From contig CALKYL010000286.1 in NCBI GenBank assembly GCA_938003515.1, positions 1 through 8,674 of the forward strand: 8,674 nucleotides of DNA, written 5' to 3'. This document shows, piece by piece, positions 1-8,517 of the stretch. The notes under the pieces are model-generated. The model searched no databases. It was not told the origin of the DNA and saw only the letters and a list, made by a program, of their open reading frames with translations. Numbering within the stretch: the stretch's first letter is position 1; the number at the start of each line of letters is the position of its first letter. This DNA is from an uncultured bacterium (GTDB taxonomy: Bacteria > Planctomycetota > UBA1135 > UBA2386). The position numbers and the translations under genes were made by a program.

Positions 1-1
1 G

Positions 2-835
2 CCCGACCGCGGCGTCGCGCGGCCGCTGCCCGCGCAGCCGCTCGGCCGCCTGCGCTGGCCGGCGCTGCTGCTGCCGGCCGTGTATCTCGGCTGCGGCGTC
101 GCCGTGCCGGTCCTGGTGCTGGGCCGCTGGGCGCTCGGCTCGGCGCAGAACCGCGTGCCGATGTCGATCGACTTCCTGCGGCAGAGCTTCCAGAAGGCCG
201 TCGACCAGGGCCTGCCGGACCTCTTGCACTCGCTGTGGCTCGCGCTCGGCGTCGGCGCGGTCGTCGTGCTGCTCGCGCTGCCGCTGGCGCGCCAGTCCGG
301 CCGCCGCTGGCCGGGCCTCGACCTGGTCACGGCGCTGCCGGCCGCGATGCCGGCCATCCTGCTCGGCATCGCGCTCGTGCGCACGTGGCAGGGGAACCCC
401 GGCTTCGCGTGGTTCGGCTACGACTTCTACGCCGGCTGGGGCTTCGCCCTCTGCGGCTACGTCGCGCGCTTCCTGCCGTTCGCGGCGCTCACGCTCGCGA
501 GCCACGTGCGCCGCCAGCCGCTCGCGGCCGAGGAGGCCGGCCGGCTCGTCGCCCGCGCGCCCGCCGTGCGCGCGCTCCGGCTGCACGTCGCGCCGATGCT
601 GCCGGCGGCGTGGAGCGCGTTCGTGCTCGCGTTCGTGCTGGCGCTGCGCGAGCTCGACCTCGCCGTCGTGCTGCCGGCGGCGAACGCGACCGCGGTGCGC
701 CGGCTCGCCAACGCGGTGCACTTCCAGCACGAGGACTGGTCCGGCGTGATCGCCTTGCTGCTGCTGGCGCTCGCCGTGCTGCTGCCGTTGCTCCCCACCC
801 TCCTGGCCGGCCGCCGCCCGCCGGCGCTGTCGTGA
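2..835 (+). CDS. ABC transporter permease, FbpB-like, C-terminal half (5' partial)
   Basis: Membrane subunit of a binding-protein-dependent importer. The frame is open from base 2, so the gene begins outside the window; the internal GTG at 80 lies inside the first visible helix and is not a credible start. About 277 residues are visible. A basic, proline-rich linker (about residues 1-18) is followed by about six hydrophobic segments, near residues 19-42, 75-97, 105-125, 140-160, 200-225 and 240-265. Between the fourth and fifth is an EAA-type coupling loop: EEAG at 177-180, then HVAPML near 194-199, which would dock on the ATPase encoded next. A linker followed by a full set of helices fits the second half of the fused two-domain permeases used for ferric iron, thiamine or aminoethylphosphonate. 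Iron is the commonest substrate of that architecture, but nothing here proves it. The TGA stop lies against the ATPase start, indicating one operon. Confidence 0.85.
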   Translation, partial: PDRGVARPLPAQPLGRLRWPALLLPAVYLGCGVAVPVLVLGRWALGSAQNRVPMSIDFLRQSFQKAVDQGLPDLLHSLWLALGVGAVVVLLALPLARQSGRRWPGLDLVTALPAAMPAILLGIALVRTWQGNPGFAWFGYDFYAGWGFALCGYVARFLPFAALTLASHVRRQPLAAEEAGRLVARAPAVRALRLHVAPMLPAAWSAFVLAFVLALRELDLAVVLPAANATAVRRLANAVHFQHEDWSGVIALLLLALAVLLPLLPTLLAGRRPPALS

Positions 836-843
836 GCCCGCCG

Positions 844-1893
844 ATGTCGCTTCCCGTCACCGTCGACCGCCTGCGCCGCGACCGGCCCCCGGCCTTCCGG
901 CTCGGGCCGCTGTCGTTCGCGGTGCCGGCGGGCGGCCGCCTCGCCGTCGTCGGGCCGTCGGGCTCGGGCAAGACCACGCTGCTGCGCTGCCTCGCCGGGC
1001 TCGAGCGCGCGGACGGCGGCACGATCGCGGTCGGAGACCGGCAGGTCGACGGACCGGGCGTGCGGGTGCCGCCGGACCGGCGCGGGCTCGGGCTGGTGTT
1101 CCAGGACGGGGCGCTGTGGCCGCAGATGACGGCGCTGCGCCACCTGACGTTCGCGGCGCCGGGGCTCTCGCGCGACGACGCGATGGCGCTGCTCGCGCGT
1201 GGCGGCCTCGAGCACCACGCGCACAAGAAGCCGGCCGAGCTGTCCGGCGGCGAAGCGCAGCGGCTCGGGCTCCTGCGCGCGCTCGCGCCGCGGCCGGCCG
1301 TGCTGCTGCTCGACGAGCCGCTGCGCTCGGTCGACGTGCACCAGCGGGACCAGCTCGTCCTGCTCGTGCGCGCGCTGTGCGACGAACGCGGCGTGACGAC
1401 GATCCTGGTGACCCACGACCGCGACGAAGCGCTCGCGCTCGCGACCGAGCTCGTGGTGCTGCGCGACGGCCGCCTCGTCGAACAGGGCGCGGCGAAGACC
1501 CTGCTCGCCGAGCCCCGCACCGCGTTCACCGCGGCGTTCCTGCGCGGCGCGGCGTGCCTGCGCGCGGCGGTCGCCGACGGCCGCGCGACGACCGCGTTCG
1601 GCGCGTTCGACGTGCCCGTGGCCGCTCGCTCGAACGGCGCCGCCGACGGGCTGCGGCTGGTCGTGTTCCCGGGCGAGGTCGAGGCGCGCGACGACGGCGA
1701 CGGACCGGTCGCGCGCGTGCTCGCCGCGCTGCCCGACGATCGCGGCCTCTCGCTCAAGGTCGCCTGCGACGAGCAGATCCTGATCGCGCGCGCCGCCGCG
1801 CCGCCGGCCAGCGACCGCGTGCGCCTGCGCCTGGCTGCCCCGCCGCGGCTCCTGCCGTGGCACGATACCGACACCCCACCCGAGACCGCATGA
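844..1893 (+). CDS. ABC transporter ATP-binding protein with TOBE-like C-terminal domain (FbpC/PotA type)
   Basis: Cytoplasmic ATPase powering the permease encoded just upstream. With the ATG at 844 it has 349 residues, normal for this subfamily. All nucleotide-binding elements are intact: Walker A GPSGSGKT (37-44), Q-loop Gln87, signature LSGGE (133-137), Walker B ending LLLDE (154-158), D-loop Asp164 and switch His191 in VTHD. Residues from about 240 to the end form a beta-rich extension resembling the TOBE domain that CUT1/Fbp-type ATPases use for regulation or dimer contacts; VVFPGEVEA there resembles the start of such a domain. An in-frame GTG at 832 would give four more residues and a 4-base overlap with the permease stop. 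No clear Shine-Dalgarno favours either start, so the N-terminus is uncertain by four residues. The substrate is not determinable; iron, thiamine or another small ligand is possible. Confidence 0.93.
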   Translation: MSLPVTVDRLRRDRPPAFRLGPLSFAVPAGGRLAVVGPSGSGKTTLLRCLAGLERADGGTIAVGDRQVDGPGVRVPPDRRGLGLVFQDGALWPQMTALRHLTFAAPGLSRDDAMALLARGGLEHHAHKKPAELSGGEAQRLGLLRALAPRPAVLLLDEPLRSVDVHQRDQLVLLVRALCDERGVTTILVTHDRDEALALATELVVLRDGRLVEQGAAKTLLAEPRTAFTAAFLRGAACLRAAVADGRATTAFGAFDVPVAARSNGAADGLRLVVFPGEVEARDDGDGPVARVLAALPDDRGLSLKVACDEQILIARAAAPPASDRVRLRLAAPPRLLPWHDTDTPPETA

Positions 1894-2912
1894 ACCTGCA
1901 GACCCGCATCGGCATCGTCACGGCGCTGCTCGCCGCGTTCGGCGGCGGCGTCGCGTTCCTGTCCTGGAACGGCGGCGGCGGCCCGCTCGAGGCGTCGACG
2001 GACGTGCGCTGGGAATCGTCGAGCCAGTGCCGCGACTGCCATCGGGACGTCTACGACGAGTGGTTCGGCTCCCACCACCAGATCGCCTTCACCAATCCCG
2101 AGGTGCGCGCGCTCAGCGACGACTTCCGCAAGGAGGAGTGCATGGACTGCCACCTGCCACGGCCGCTCGCGGTCACGGGCTTCGGCAACCGCACGCTGCC
2201 GCGGCGCACGCACTTCGACGAAGGCGTCGGCTGCATCACGTGCCACCTCGGCCCCGACGGCGGCATCGTCGGCCGCAACGACCGCCCCGAGGTGCCGTGC
2301 CGACCCCAGCGCAGCGCGGCCTTCCTGTCGGTCGACGCGTGCGCCTCGTGCCACAACCAGCACGGCACGACCGACCAGTGGCGCGAGAGCCACTACGCGA
2401 AGCAGGGCACCGACTGCTCGTCGTGCCACATGCCCGAGGTCCGGCGCACCCGCCCCGATGGCAGCGCGCGCATGGGCAGGAAGCACGTCTACGACGGCTG
2501 CCACGACGAGGCGACGCTGCGGAGCGCCGGCCGCTTCACCGTCGCGAAGGACGGCGACGAGATCGTGCTCGCGCTCGAGAACGTCGGCGCCGGCCACAAC
2601 TTCCCGACCGAGGAGCGGCACCGCGCCGTCGACATGGTCTACCGCTTCGTCCGCCCGGACGGCACGGCCGGCGACTGGCAGCGCGCGTGGCGCTTCCGCA
2701 TGCCCTACCGCGACGAGATGGAGCCGATCAACCCCGGCAACGCGCCGGGCGAGAGCACGCAGCTGCCGGCGGGCGCGACGAAGGCCGTGCGCGTGCCGGT
2801 CGACGGCGACGCGGTCGCCGTGGAGGCGCGGCTGTGGTACCGGCTGACCCCGTTCGTCGGCGACGACAGCCCGATGAGCACGCTGCTCGAGGAGCGACGG
2901 GTCGAGCTGTGA
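1890..2912 (+). CDS. Secreted or anchored pentahaem c-type cytochrome (cytochrome c554-like multihaem family)
   Basis: Predicted 340-residue extracytoplasmic electron-transfer protein. Residues 6-26 form one hydrophobic segment after a short basic start, either a Sec signal peptide or an N-terminal anchor. Five CXXCH haem-attachment motifs follow: CRDCH (47-51), CMDCH (84-88), CITCH (115-119), CASCH (151-155) and CSSCH (176-180). Several extra histidines (62, 63, 158, 168) could serve as distal ligands. The spacing and the W...SHH and W..SHY segments resemble cytochrome c554-like multihaem proteins. After the haem region, residues from about 210 look like a beta-sandwich, with the family-typical GAGHNFPT (233-240). 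YDGCH at 201-205 resembles a haem motif lacking its first cysteine. The ATG overlaps the ATPase stop by 4 bases (ATGA), and the stop overlaps the next gene, so it belongs to the operon. Redox partner and substrate are unknown. Confidence 0.88.
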   Translation: MNLQTRIGIVTALLAAFGGGVAFLSWNGGGGPLEASTDVRWESSSQCRDCHRDVYDEWFGSHHQIAFTNPEVRALSDDFRKEECMDCHLPRPLAVTGFGNRTLPRRTHFDEGVGCITCHLGPDGGIVGRNDRPEVPCRPQRSAAFLSVDACASCHNQHGTTDQWRESHYAKQGTDCSSCHMPEVRRTRPDGSARMGRKHVYDGCHDEATLRSAGRFTVAKDGDEIVLALENVGAGHNFPTEERHRAVDMVYRFVRPDGTAGDWQRAWRFRMPYRDEMEPINPGNAPGESTQLPAGATKAVRVPVDGDAVAVEARLWYRLTPFVGDDSPMSTLLEERRVEL

Positions 2913-4156
2913 GCACCGCACGCACGATCGCCCTCGGCGCCTTGGCGCTCGCCGCCGCCGCCTGCGACGCGGAGCGGGACACCGAGCGCGCCGGACCCGC
3001 GCTGCCGCCGCTCGCGCTGCGGCCGATGCTCGCCGAGCTGCAGGCGCTCGCCGACCGCCCGCTCGCCCCGGACGAAGCGGCCGGGAAGACGCTGCGCGAC
3101 TACGCCGACGTCGCGCTGCAGCTCGTCGAGGCCGACGCCCGCGTCGCGGCGCTCGCCGAGCGGGCGCTGCTCGAGCACGCCTCCGCCTGGTGGGTGCTCG
3201 AGCCGGCGCTCGAACACGACGAGGTCGCCGTGCGCCAGCGGGCGGCGTGGCTGTGCGGCCGCTCGGGCCGGACCGTGCTGCAGCTGCCGCTCCTGCTGCG
3301 GCTCAAGTACGAGCCTGACCCGATGGCGGTCGTCTGGGTCGCGGACGCGCTGCAGCGCCTCGGCAACGACGGCGCGCTCGCGTGGCTCGACGCCGCGATC
3401 GGCAGCGACGCCGCGGCGCAGCAGGCCGGGGCGCTCGCGATCGCGGCGCTGCAGGAGCGCGGGGTCGACGTGCCCGCCGAGCCGACCTGGGACGACCTGA
3501 GCGGTCTCCTGCGCGAGGTGACGGAGCAGTGGCGCCGGACCGGCACGACGACCCGCCCCGACGTCGCGCCGCCCGACGAGGAGCTGCTCGAGGTCCGCCT
3601 CGCGAAGCACCTGGTCACGCCGAGCGGCTGGCAGCTGCGCCCGGTCGACGACGCGCGCCACGTCATGCGCCTCGCCGGCCGGCTCGCGGTGCCGATGCTC
3701 GCGCGCGCGACCCACGCCGAGGAGCACTACATCCGCACGATGCCGCTGCAGGTGCTGGCCGAGCTCGGCCCCGCGGCCGCGGCCGCCGTGCCCGACGTGC
3801 TGCCGCTGCTGCAGGACCCGCTGACCGCGGCCTATGCCGTGCGCGCGCTCGGCGAGATCGGCGACCCGGTCGCGGTGCCGCACCTGCGGCCGCTGCTCGA
3901 CGACCCCGAGACCGAGCTGCGCGCGGCGGCCACGCATGCGCTCGGCCTGCTCGGCGACACCGCCAGTCGGCCCGCCCTCGAGGCGCGCCTGCAGGACGGC
4001 GCCGAGACGATGGACGTGCGCGTCGGCGCGGCCTTCGGGCTCCTGTGCCTCGGCGAGCACGCCGGCGCGCGGGCGTTCCTCGACGAACGCGAAGCGCAGC
4101 AGGACTACCACGAACCGACGCTGACCCGCCTCAACGAGCGGCTCGCCGCGCGCTGA
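2909..4156 (+). CDS. Predicted lipoprotein with HEAT-like helical repeats
   Basis: Predicted 415-residue envelope protein. The GTG start at 2909 is chosen because it gives a 4-base GTGA overlap with the cytochrome stop and places a signal sequence at the N-terminus: hydrophobic residues 6-18, then Cys19. The preceding ALAAAA is a weak lipobox, with Ala rather than Leu at -3, so lipidation is likely but not certain. The body is rich in Ala and Leu and built of short paired helices. One block spans about residues 80-185. A clearer block at about 275-390 has repeated A..ALG.IGDP and A..ALGLLGDT patterns typical of HEAT/PBS-lyase-like repeats. Such repeats normally make protein-protein scaffolds; no catalytic motif is visible. 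As last gene of the operon it may dock with or stabilise the cytochrome, but that is inference. Much longer readings of this frame begin out of phase inside the cytochrome gene and are not real. Confidence 0.8.
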   Translation: MSTARTIALGALALAAAACDAERDTERAGPALPPLALRPMLAELQALADRPLAPDEAAGKTLRDYADVALQLVEADARVAALAERALLEHASAWWVLEPALEHDEVAVRQRAAWLCGRSGRTVLQLPLLLRLKYEPDPMAVVWVADALQRLGNDGALAWLDAAIGSDAAAQQAGALAIAALQERGVDVPAEPTWDDLSGLLREVTEQWRRTGTTTRPDVAPPDEELLEVRLAKHLVTPSGWQLRPVDDARHVMRLAGRLAVPMLARATHAEEHYIRTMPLQVLAELGPAAAAAVPDVLPLLQDPLTAAYAVRALGEIGDPVAVPHLRPLLDDPETELRAAATHALGLLGDTASRPALEARLQDGAETMDVRVGAAFGLLCLGEHAGARAFLDEREAQQDYHEPTLTRLNERLAAR

Positions 4157-4177
4157 ACGGCGCGCGGCCGGCGACCG

Positions 4178-5068
4178 TCATTCGGCCGCTTGGGCGGCGG
4201 CGGCGGTCCGGCGGCGCGCGCCGAGCACCTTCCACAGCACGCCACCGAGGATGACCAGCCCGGCGAGCAGCGGCTTGAGCAGCACCTTGAACAGCCCGGC
4301 CTTGAGGGCCAGCTTGCCGGCGATCAGGCCACCGATCCCGTAGGCGGCGACCTTGTCGATGCCCGGGTCGAAGTCGTCGTAGCGCTGGCCCTCGACGAAC
4401 TCGGTCACGCGCAAGAGCTCCTTCGAGTGCTGCGCGACGAGCGGCAGCTGCTCGATCGCGCCGACGCCGTTGACGACCAGAATGCCGCTGCGTCCGAGCA
4501 CGCGCACGTTGTAGTTCAGCGTCTCGCCGGGTTCGCCTTCGAAGCGCAGCCGCTCCGCCCAGTAGAGCTTGTGCTGCGCCCGGTCGTAGTGCGGCGCCTC
4601 GGCCCAGCCGAGCATCTCGACGGTCGGCAGGCCCGCCTTCTTGCGCTGGGCGCTCTCCTCCTGCGCGTTGTCCTGCATCTGCCGCAGCAGCTCGTCGTAG
4701 TCCGGCGCCTCGTCGTCGGAGACGTGGCCTTCGTCGGAGTAGCTGTAGACCGCGAACACGTTGGCCTCGGCGAAGTCGGGCGGCAGCGCGATGCCGCGGA
4801 TCTGCGGCCCCGGCTGGTTGCCGAGCTCCGACAGGAAGCGCCGCGCGTCGGCGTCGCCGAGCCACACCCAGCCGTCGGCCAGCGCGACGGTCGCGACCGA
4901 GCCGATGCGCGCGACGCCGGACTGCGGATGGTAGTCGGCGAGCAGTTCGGCGACGGTCGGCGCGGACTCGGACGCGGGCTCCTGGCTGGCCGGCTCCTCC
5001 TGTGCCAGCAGCGACGGCGCGGCGAACAGCGCCGCGAGGGCGCAAGGAACGAACGACTCTCGGGACAT
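4178..5068 (-). CDS. DUF2167 family membrane-anchored protein
   Basis: Predicted 296-residue protein of unknown function, exported and held by a C-terminal helix. An N-terminal signal peptide (hydrophobic residues 6-22, likely cut after SLLA) leads into an acidic, Glu/Ser-rich stretch. The family core follows: GWVWLGD, then WAEAPHYD (155-162), LYWAERL (168-174), LNYNVRVLGR (184-193) and YDDFDPGIDKVAAYG (230-244). It ends with a membrane segment at about 263-283 and a basic, Ala-rich tail. These blocks match DUF2167 (COG4714-type) proteins, whose biochemical role is not established. The ATG at 5068 is chosen because an AAGGAG sequence lies five bases upstream and the signal peptide starts there; the frame is open further upstream but that part has no signal-like or family-like sequence. 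It converges on the operon with only 21 bases between stops. Together with the fumarase upstream it might form a loose unit, but the 151-base gap and its own ribosome binding site suggest separate expression. Confidence 0.85.
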   Translation of the reverse strand: MSRESFVPCALAALFAAPSLLAQEEPASQEPASESAPTVAELLADYHPQSGVARIGSVATVALADGWVWLGDADARRFLSELGNQPGPQIRGIALPPDFAEANVFAVYSYSDEGHVSDDEAPDYDELLRQMQDNAQEESAQRKKAGLPTVEMLGWAEAPHYDRAQHKLYWAERLRFEGEPGETLNYNVRVLGRSGILVVNGVGAIEQLPLVAQHSKELLRVTEFVEGQRYDDFDPGIDKVAAYGIGGLIAGKLALKAGLFKVLLKPLLAGLVILGGVLWKVLGARRRTAAAAQAAE

Positions 5069-5073
5069 GGGCT

Positions 5074-5079
5074 CTCCTT
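5074..5079 (-). promoter_or_regulatory. Ribosome binding site of the DUF2167 gene
   Basis: On the minus strand this reads AAGGAG, a near-consensus Shine-Dalgarno, with five bases before the ATG at 5068. It is the only clear Shine-Dalgarno I could find in the window and it fixes this start over the upstream in-frame extension. Confidence 0.75.
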
Positions 5080-5090
5080 GGATCGCACGC

Positions 5091-5120
5091 AGCGTAGCGC
5101 GTCCCTCCCGCCGTTTCGAA
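5091..5120 (-). promoter_or_regulatory. Possible weak sigma70-type promoter for the DUF2167 gene
   Basis: On the minus strand a TTCGAA box (5115-5120) is followed after 18 bases by TACGCT (5091-5096), 22 bases before the start codon. TACGCT matches 4 of 6 positions of the -10 consensus and TTCGAA only 3 of 6 of the -35. Chance matches are common, so this is only a candidate. Confidence 0.22.
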
Positions 5121-5183
5121 GCGGTCCTCCTGACGCGGACGCGAACTGGCCGACCGGTTCCCAACGCCCGACGGATCCGACAA

Positions 5184-5197
5184 GCCCGGCTCCGGGC
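5184..5197 (-). terminator. Short GC hairpin downstream of fumarase, weak terminator candidate
   Basis: The inverted repeat GCCCGG-CT-CCGGGC begins 22 bases past the fumarase stop. The stem is six pairs with a two-base loop, or five pairs with a four-base loop. On the minus strand it is followed by CTTGTC rather than a run of T, so it is not a canonical intrinsic terminator. In GC-rich DNA such repeats arise by chance. Confidence 0.25.
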
Positions 5198-5219
5198 CGC
5201 CACCACGCGACACGCGCGG

Positions 5220-6821
<1,602 letters not shown>

Positions 6822-6918
6822 CGCCTGAGCTTGGCCGACCGCCGCGCGCGAATCCACGGCGGGCCGCGTGAGCACGGCGGCGCGATCGCGTAGAACGTCG
6901 GGCCCGGTCCGGCAGCCC
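6822..6918. promoter_or_regulatory. Divergent intergenic region between fumarase and SLC12 transporter
   Basis: This 97-base spacer separates the two divergent start codons, so it must hold the promoter or promoters for both unless transcripts start further back. It contains the palindrome CGCGATCGCG at 6881-6890. I could not identify convincing -35/-10 pairs or Shine-Dalgarno sequences on either strand, so the assignment rests on gene arrangement alone. Confidence 0.45.
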
Positions 6919-8517
6919 ATGTCCAGCCCCGCCCCCAGCGCCCAGAAGGACCGAGGCCTCGGCACGTTCGCCGGCGTGTTCACGCCGAGCGTCCTGACGA
7001 TCCTCGGCATCATCCTGTTCCTGCGGCTCGGCTACGTCGTCGGCAACTCGGGGCTCGGCCGCGCGCTCGTCATCCTGGCGCTGGCGAACACGATCTCGGT
7101 GCTGACCAGCATCTCGCTGTCGGCGATCGCCACCAACCTGCGCGTGAAGGCGGGCGGCGACTACTACGTCATCTCGCGCACCCTCGGGGTCGCGTTCGGC
7201 GGCGCGATCGGCGTCGTGCTGTTCCTGTCGCAGTCGATCTCGATCGCGTTCTACGCGATCGGCTTCGGCGAGGCGGTGACGACGCTGGTGCCGGACGCCG
7301 CGCCGTGGCTGCCGCAGGCGATCGCAGGCGTCGCCGTCGCGACGCTGTTCGTGCTCGCCTGGGCCGGCGCGGACCTCGCGACCAAGTTCCAGTTCGTGGT
7401 CATGGCGGTGCTGGTGCTCGCGATCGCGGCGTTCTTCGTCGGCGGGCTCCCGCGCTTCGAGCTCGGCCGCGTCGCGGACGGCTGGGCGCGCGACGACCCG
7501 GCGCCGTTCTGGGCGATGTTCGCGCTGTTCTTCCCGGCGGTCACCGGCTTCACCCAGGGCGTGAGCCTGTCCGGCGACCTGCGCGATCCGAGCCGCAGCC
7601 TTCCGCTCGGCACCTTCGCGGCGGTCGGCGTCTCGCTGGTGGCCTACGCCGGCATCGCGGTGCTGTTCGCGGCGGCACAGCCCCTGGAGGGCCTGCGCTC
7701 GGACTACCTGGCCCTGAAGCGGCTCTCGAGCCTCCCGCTCCTGGCCGACGTGGGCGTCATCGCCGCCACGCTCTCGAGTGCGCTGGCCTCCCTGCTCGGC
7801 GCCCCCCGCATCCTCCAGGCCATGGCGCGCGACCGGCTGTTCCGCGTGATCACGCCCTTCGCCCGGGGCTCCGGGACCCGGGACAATCCCCGGCGCGCGC
7901 TGCTGCTGGCCTTCGGCATCGCCATGGCGGGCATCGCGCTCGGCGACCTCAACGCCATCGCCCCCGTGATCTCCATGAGCCTGCTCATCTCCTACGCCCT
8001 GTTGAACTACGCCACGTTCGTCGAGGCGCGCGGCAACAGCCCCGGATTCCGGCCGCGCTTCCGCTTCTTCCACGCCTATGCGAGCCTGGCCGGCACGGTG
8101 GTCTGCGGCTTCTTCATGCTCTCCATCGCGCCCGTGGCCGGGCTGGTGGCGCTGGCCCTGGTCTCGGCGGTCTACCAGTACCTGCGCGCCGACGCGGTGC
8201 CCGGGCGCTGGGCCGACAGCCGTCGCGCCTACGGCTTCCGCACGGTGAAGGAGACGCTCCAGCGCCTGGCCCGCCAGCCGGAGACCGAGTGGAGCCACCA
8301 GCCCCACGTCATGGCCTTCACCGAGCACACCGGGCGGCGCGACCTCGTCGTGCGCTTCGCGTCGTGGCTCTCGGGCACCTCGGGCCTGACCGTGGCGGTG
8401 GAGATCGTCGAGGCTGCGGAGGAGCTGAGGAAGGGGAGGCCGGCGCCCCGCCCCGCAAGCGGGGCTCCATCGGCACGGTGCTGTCGGACCGGTTCCTGCT
8501 CCTGGTGGGGGGCCTGA
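6919..8517 (+). CDS. SLC12-type cation-chloride cotransporter homologue, C-terminus lost at an out-of-frame junction
   Basis: Integral membrane transporter of the APC superfamily, related to animal Na-K-Cl and K-Cl cotransporters. Hallmarks are [18 protein letters not shown] (19-36) in the first helix, [10 protein letters not shown] (78-87), matching the animal AGGxYYMISR segment that holds the K+-coordinating tyrosine, and FFPAVTG...[10 protein letters not shown] (204-226). About 12 hydrophobic segments run to about residue 430. A soluble domain then starts, with [22 protein letters not shown] and [12 protein letters not shown]. Family-like sequence stops at about residue 500-504 (near 8412-8430). 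The last 30 or so residues before the TGA are Arg, Pro and Cys-rich and unlike the family, because the DNA there encodes another protein in a different frame. Bacterial homologues usually have a much longer cytosolic C-terminus, so this copy is truncated or misjoined. Codon choice also changes near 7680. The ATG at 6919 precedes the first helix by 14 residues; no clear Shine-Dalgarno. The transported ions cannot be assigned. Confidence 0.85.
   Translation: MSSPAPSAQKDRGLGTFAGVFTPSVLTILGIILFLRLGYVVGNSGLGRALVILALANTISVLTSISLSAIATNLRVKAGGDYYVISRTLGVAFGGAIGVVLFLSQSISIAFYAIGFGEAVTTLVPDAAPWLPQAIAGVAVATLFVLAWAGADLATKFQFVVMAVLVLAIAAFFVGGLPRFELGRVADGWARDDPAPFWAMFALFFPAVTGFTQGVSLSGDLRDPSRSLPLGTFAAVGVSLVAYAGIAVLFAAAQPLEGLRSDYLALKRLSSLPLLADVGVIAATLSSALASLLGAPRILQAMARDRLFRVITPFARGSGTRDNPRRALLLAFGIAMAGIALGDLNAIAPVISMSLLISYALLNYATFVEARGNSPGFRPRFRFFHAYASLAGTVVCGFFMLSIAPVAGLVALALVSAVYQYLRADAVPGRWADSRRAYGFRTVKETLQRLARQPETEWSHQPHVMAFTEHTGRRDLVVRFASWLSGTSGLTVAVEIVEAAEELRKGRPAPRPASGAPSARCCRTGSCSWWGA
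8412..8445. other. Junction between SLC12 gene and nucleotide-transporter gene fragment
   Basis: Upstream of here the SLC12-like product reads in the frame of 6919 (VAVEIVEA). Downstream, recognisable transporter protein reads in the frame of 8469 (positions divisible by 3). The crossover lies in purine-rich DNA with imperfect repeats of GAGGCTG and GCTGAGGAA, which could supply microhomology for recombination or for a misassembled join. The exact breakpoint cannot be set by eye. Confidence 0.6.

Larger units (their letters stand above)
5069..5219 (-). other. Intergenic region between fumarase stop and DUF2167 start
   Basis: These 151 bases carry no convincing ORF. They contain, in minus-strand order, a weak hairpin just after the fumarase, a possible weak promoter and a strong ribosome binding site for the DUF2167 gene, each listed separately. 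No RNA gene or repeat was recognised. Confidence 0.6.

Noticed and set aside
1116..1889. Upstream extension of the cytochrome frame into the ATPase gene
   Set aside because: The extension is Arg/Ala-rich with no family character, overlaps the ATPase, and would bury the signal or anchor sequence that begins at the ATG at 1890.
489..2921. Long minus-strand open frame (about 810 codons) opposite the ABC and cytochrome genes
   Set aside because: It is antisense to strongly supported genes carrying Walker and CXXCH motifs. Its own translation has no recognisable domain and shows shadow-frame composition.
4157..4177. Possible bidirectional terminator between the convergent stops of the lipoprotein and DUF2167 genes
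   Set aside because: Only 21 bases, GC-rich but without a convincing stem-loop or T-run on either strand.
5069..5206. N-terminal extension of the DUF2167 gene in the same frame
   Set aside because: The extension has no signal-like or conserved sequence, while the ATG at 5068 has a strong Shine-Dalgarno and begins a proper signal peptide.
6868..6918. Earlier start for the SLC12 gene
   Set aside because: The extra 17 residues are basic and not family-like, lie in the divergent promoter spacer, and no ribosome binding site supports them.
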